DNA of 6,209 nucleotides from Myxococcota bacterium. Lineage in GTDB: Bacteria; Myxococcota; Polyangia; GCA-2747355; JAKLHH01. Location of the stretch: NCBI GenBank assembly GCA_022710245.1, contig JAKLHH010000481.1, positions 1 to 6,209 on the forward strand, written 5' to 3'. The translations under genes were made by a program, and so were the position numbers. Positions 4,461 to 6,209 of this stretch are shown in pieces. The first letter of the stretch is position 1. Each line of letters begins with the position of its first letter. The notes beneath the pieces are model-generated. The model saw only the letters and a program-made list of their open reading frames with translations, searched no databases and had not been told where the DNA came from.

Positions 4461-6209
4461 ATGGAAGGATCCCCGACCAAGCGGAGCAAGCTGCTACCCG
4501 CGAACGCCTACACCAAGCTGAAGGAAGGAGAGCGCTACCAGCCGATCGTGCCCGCGAGCGACGGCCGGGCCGAGGTCTCGCGCTGGTCGGTGACGACCGG
4601 CCTGATCATGGTGGTGCTCTGGTCCGCGGCCTGCATCTACATCGCGCTCAAGGCTGGCAGCGGCATCGAGGCCGCCATCCCCATCGCGGTGATGGCGATC
4701 TTCTTCGGCAAGGCGCGCTCGCCGAAGAGCACCATCCTCGAGAACGTGATGGTGCAGTCGATCGGTCAGGCCTCCGGCGTGGTGGCCGCGGGCGCCGCGT
4801 TCGTCATCCCGGCGCTCTACATCAACAAGCTGGAGCCCGTCTGGTGGCAGATCTTCCTCGCCTGCGCCATCGGCGGCTTCCTCGGCGTGGCGCTGATCAT
4901 CCCCATCCGCGCCTACTTCGTCCGCGATCTCCACGGCGAGCTCCCCTTCCCGGAGGCCACCGCGGTGAACGAGATCCTCGTCTCCGGCGAGGGCACGGGC
5001 AAGGGCGCCGGCAAGATCCTCCTCACCTCGATCGGGATCGGCGCCGCCTTCGACTTCCTGGTGGAGACCGTCCGCGCCTGGAACCCGATGATGAGCACCT
5101 CGACGCTGCTCGGCTCCGTCGGGGAGAAGCTCTCGGCGCTGCGCATCGAGCTGAAGATGAACGGCCTCGCCGCGCTCTTCGGGCTCGGCTACATCATCGG
5201 GCTCCGCTACTCGGCCATCATCGCGGCGGGCTCGGTGCTCGCGTACGTGGTGCTGGTGCCGCTGGTCTACCTCTTCGGCTCGCAGCTCGACGCGTTCCCC
5301 TTCGACCAGTTCCACTACGCGGGCAAGGCCTACGGCATCGCGCAGATGAGCGCCGGCGAGATCTTCGCCGTCTTCGTCAAGCCGATCGGCATCGGGGCCA
5401 TCGCGGTCTCCGGCCTGATCGGCCTGATCCGCATGGGCCGCATCATCGCCGGCTCGGTCTCGCTCGGCTTCAAGGGGCTCGGCAAGAAGGCCGGCGCCGG
5501 CGCTGGCCAGACGGAGCGGACCGGCCGCGATCTGCACCCGAAGGCGGTGGTGCTGATCCAGCTCGGCGCCATGCTGGCGATGGGCTTCCTCTTCCTGGTC
5601 GTCGCGCTGACCAAGGGCCACTACCCGATGGGCCAGGCGCTGATCTACGCCGTCGTCGGCATGGTGGTCGGCTTCCTCATCTCCTTCCTCTTCACGCCGG
5701 TCGCGGCGCAGGCCATCGCCACCGTCGGCACCAACCCGGTCTCCGGGATGACGTTGATCACCCTGGTCGTCGCCGCGGCGGCGATGACCGGCATCGGCCT
5801 CACCGGCGAGGCGGGCATGTTCATCGCCCTGGTCATCGGCACCGCGGTCTGCACCGCGCTCTCCACCTCGGGCGGGCTCATCTCCGACTTCAAGATCGGC
5901 TACTGGATCGGCTCGACGCCGCGCAACCAGCAGGTCTGGAAGTTCCTCGGCATCGTCCTCGCGTCGCTGACGGTGGCCTTCGTCATCCCGATCATGGACC
6001 ACAGCTATCACTTCCTGGTCCCCGGCCCCGGCGGCGCGCTGGTCTCCAACACCGAGGTGCTGCCCGCGCCGCAGGCGAACATGCTCGCCGAGATCATCAA
6101 CGGCCTGATGTCGAAGGCCGAGCAGCCGATCCTGCTCTACTGCCTGGGCGGCCTGATCGCGATCATGCTCTACATGGCGAGCATCCCCATGCTCGCCTTC
6201 GCGCTCGGC
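4461..6209 (+). CDS. OPT family oligopeptide transporter, 3' truncated by window edge
   Basis: This is a multi-pass inner-membrane transporter of the OPT superfamily, whose members move oligopeptides or metal-chelate complexes, probably with protons. The first 583 residues are visible and the frame is open at the right edge. Bacterial members are mostly about 600-700 residues. After a polar N-terminus (about 1-45) come many hydrophobic segments, starting at 46-66. Family signatures are ELPFPEATAVNEIL (160-173), TNPVSGMTL (424-432) and SGGLISDFKIGYWIGSTPRNQQ (split here as SGGLISDFKIG 470-480, then YWIGSTPRNQQ 481-491). A Gly/Lys/Ala-rich loop with charged residues (about 338-362) is probably cytoplasmic. 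The ATG at 4461 follows GAGG (4452-4455) by 5 bases, and an in-frame TAA at 4428 leaves only an adjacent GTG (4458) as alternative. Substrate cannot be read from the sequence. Bacterial members of this branch are often called oligopeptide transporters without biochemical proof. Confidence 0.93.
   Translation, partial: MEGSPTKRSKLLPANAYTKLKEGERYQPIVPASDGRAEVSRWSVTTGLIMVVLWSAACIYIALKAGSGIEAAIPIAVMAIFFGKARSPKSTILENVMVQSIGQASGVVAAGAAFVIPALYINKLEPVWWQIFLACAIGGFLGVALIIPIRAYFVRDLHGELPFPEATAVNEILVSGEGTGKGAGKILLTSIGIGAAFDFLVETVRAWNPMMSTSTLLGSVGEKLSALRIELKMNGLAALFGLGYIIGLRYSAIIAAGSVLAYVVLVPLVYLFGSQLDAFPFDQFHYAGKAYGIAQMSAGEIFAVFVKPIGIGAIAVSGLIGLIRMGRIIAGSVSLGFKGLGKKAGAGAGQTERTGRDLHPKAVVLIQLGAMLAMGFLFLVVALTKGHYPMGQALIYAVVGMVVGFLISFLFTPVAAQAIATVGTNPVSGMTLITLVVAAAAMTGIGLTGEAGMFIALVIGTAVCTALSTSGGLISDFKIGYWIGSTPRNQQVWKFLGIVLASLTVAFVIPIMDHSYHFLVPGPGGALVSNTEVLPAPQANMLAEIINGLMSKAEQPILLYCLGGLIAIMLYMASIPMLAFALG

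Noticed and set aside
4494..6011. 505-codon minus-strand frame opposite the OPT gene
   Set aside because: It is extremely Asp/Glu/Arg/His-rich, typical of the antisense of a hydrophobic GC-rich membrane protein. The plus-strand OPT signatures are unambiguous.

Overview
The window is GC-rich (about 70% by eye). Its coding sequences use strong G/C third positions, and it holds Ig-domain plus Cys-rich lipoproteins with Asp-rich linkers. Together these suggest a Gram-negative, probably Myxococcota/Deltaproteobacteria-like, chromosome. That taxonomic guess is inference from style and remembered families, not from a marker gene.

Layout: (1) Positions 2-448 (+) hold the C-terminal third of a tripeptide aminopeptidase, peptidase T, cut by the left edge. 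(2) Positions 460-2702 (-) hold a two-gene operon of paralogous secreted lipoproteins. Each has a signal peptide, a low-complexity Asp-rich linker, one He_PIG-type Ig-like domain and a Cys-rich C-terminal domain. The genes overlap by one base (TGATG). The upstream copy has a good sigma70-like promoter placed so that its mRNA would be nearly leaderless. (3) Positions 2792-4297 (-) hold a third, unrelated lipoprotein of unknown function with its own promoter, a strong ribosome binding site and a hairpin after its stop. (4) A 163-bp divergent intergenic region contains that promoter and a dyad-symmetric element. (5) Positions 4461-6209 (+) hold most of an OPT-family oligopeptide transporter, open at the right edge.

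The two edge genes both concern small peptides: OPT could import them and PepT hydrolyses tripeptides in the cytoplasm. They are separated by about 4 kb of oppositely oriented lipoprotein genes, so a functional link is only suggestive. The three lipoproteins probably sit at the outer membrane. I see no defence system, mobile element, CRISPR array, tRNA or rRNA. The least ordinary content is the duplicated Ig/Cys-rich lipoprotein pair, with its in-frame 39-bp minisatellite, coupled translation and leaderless-type promoter.
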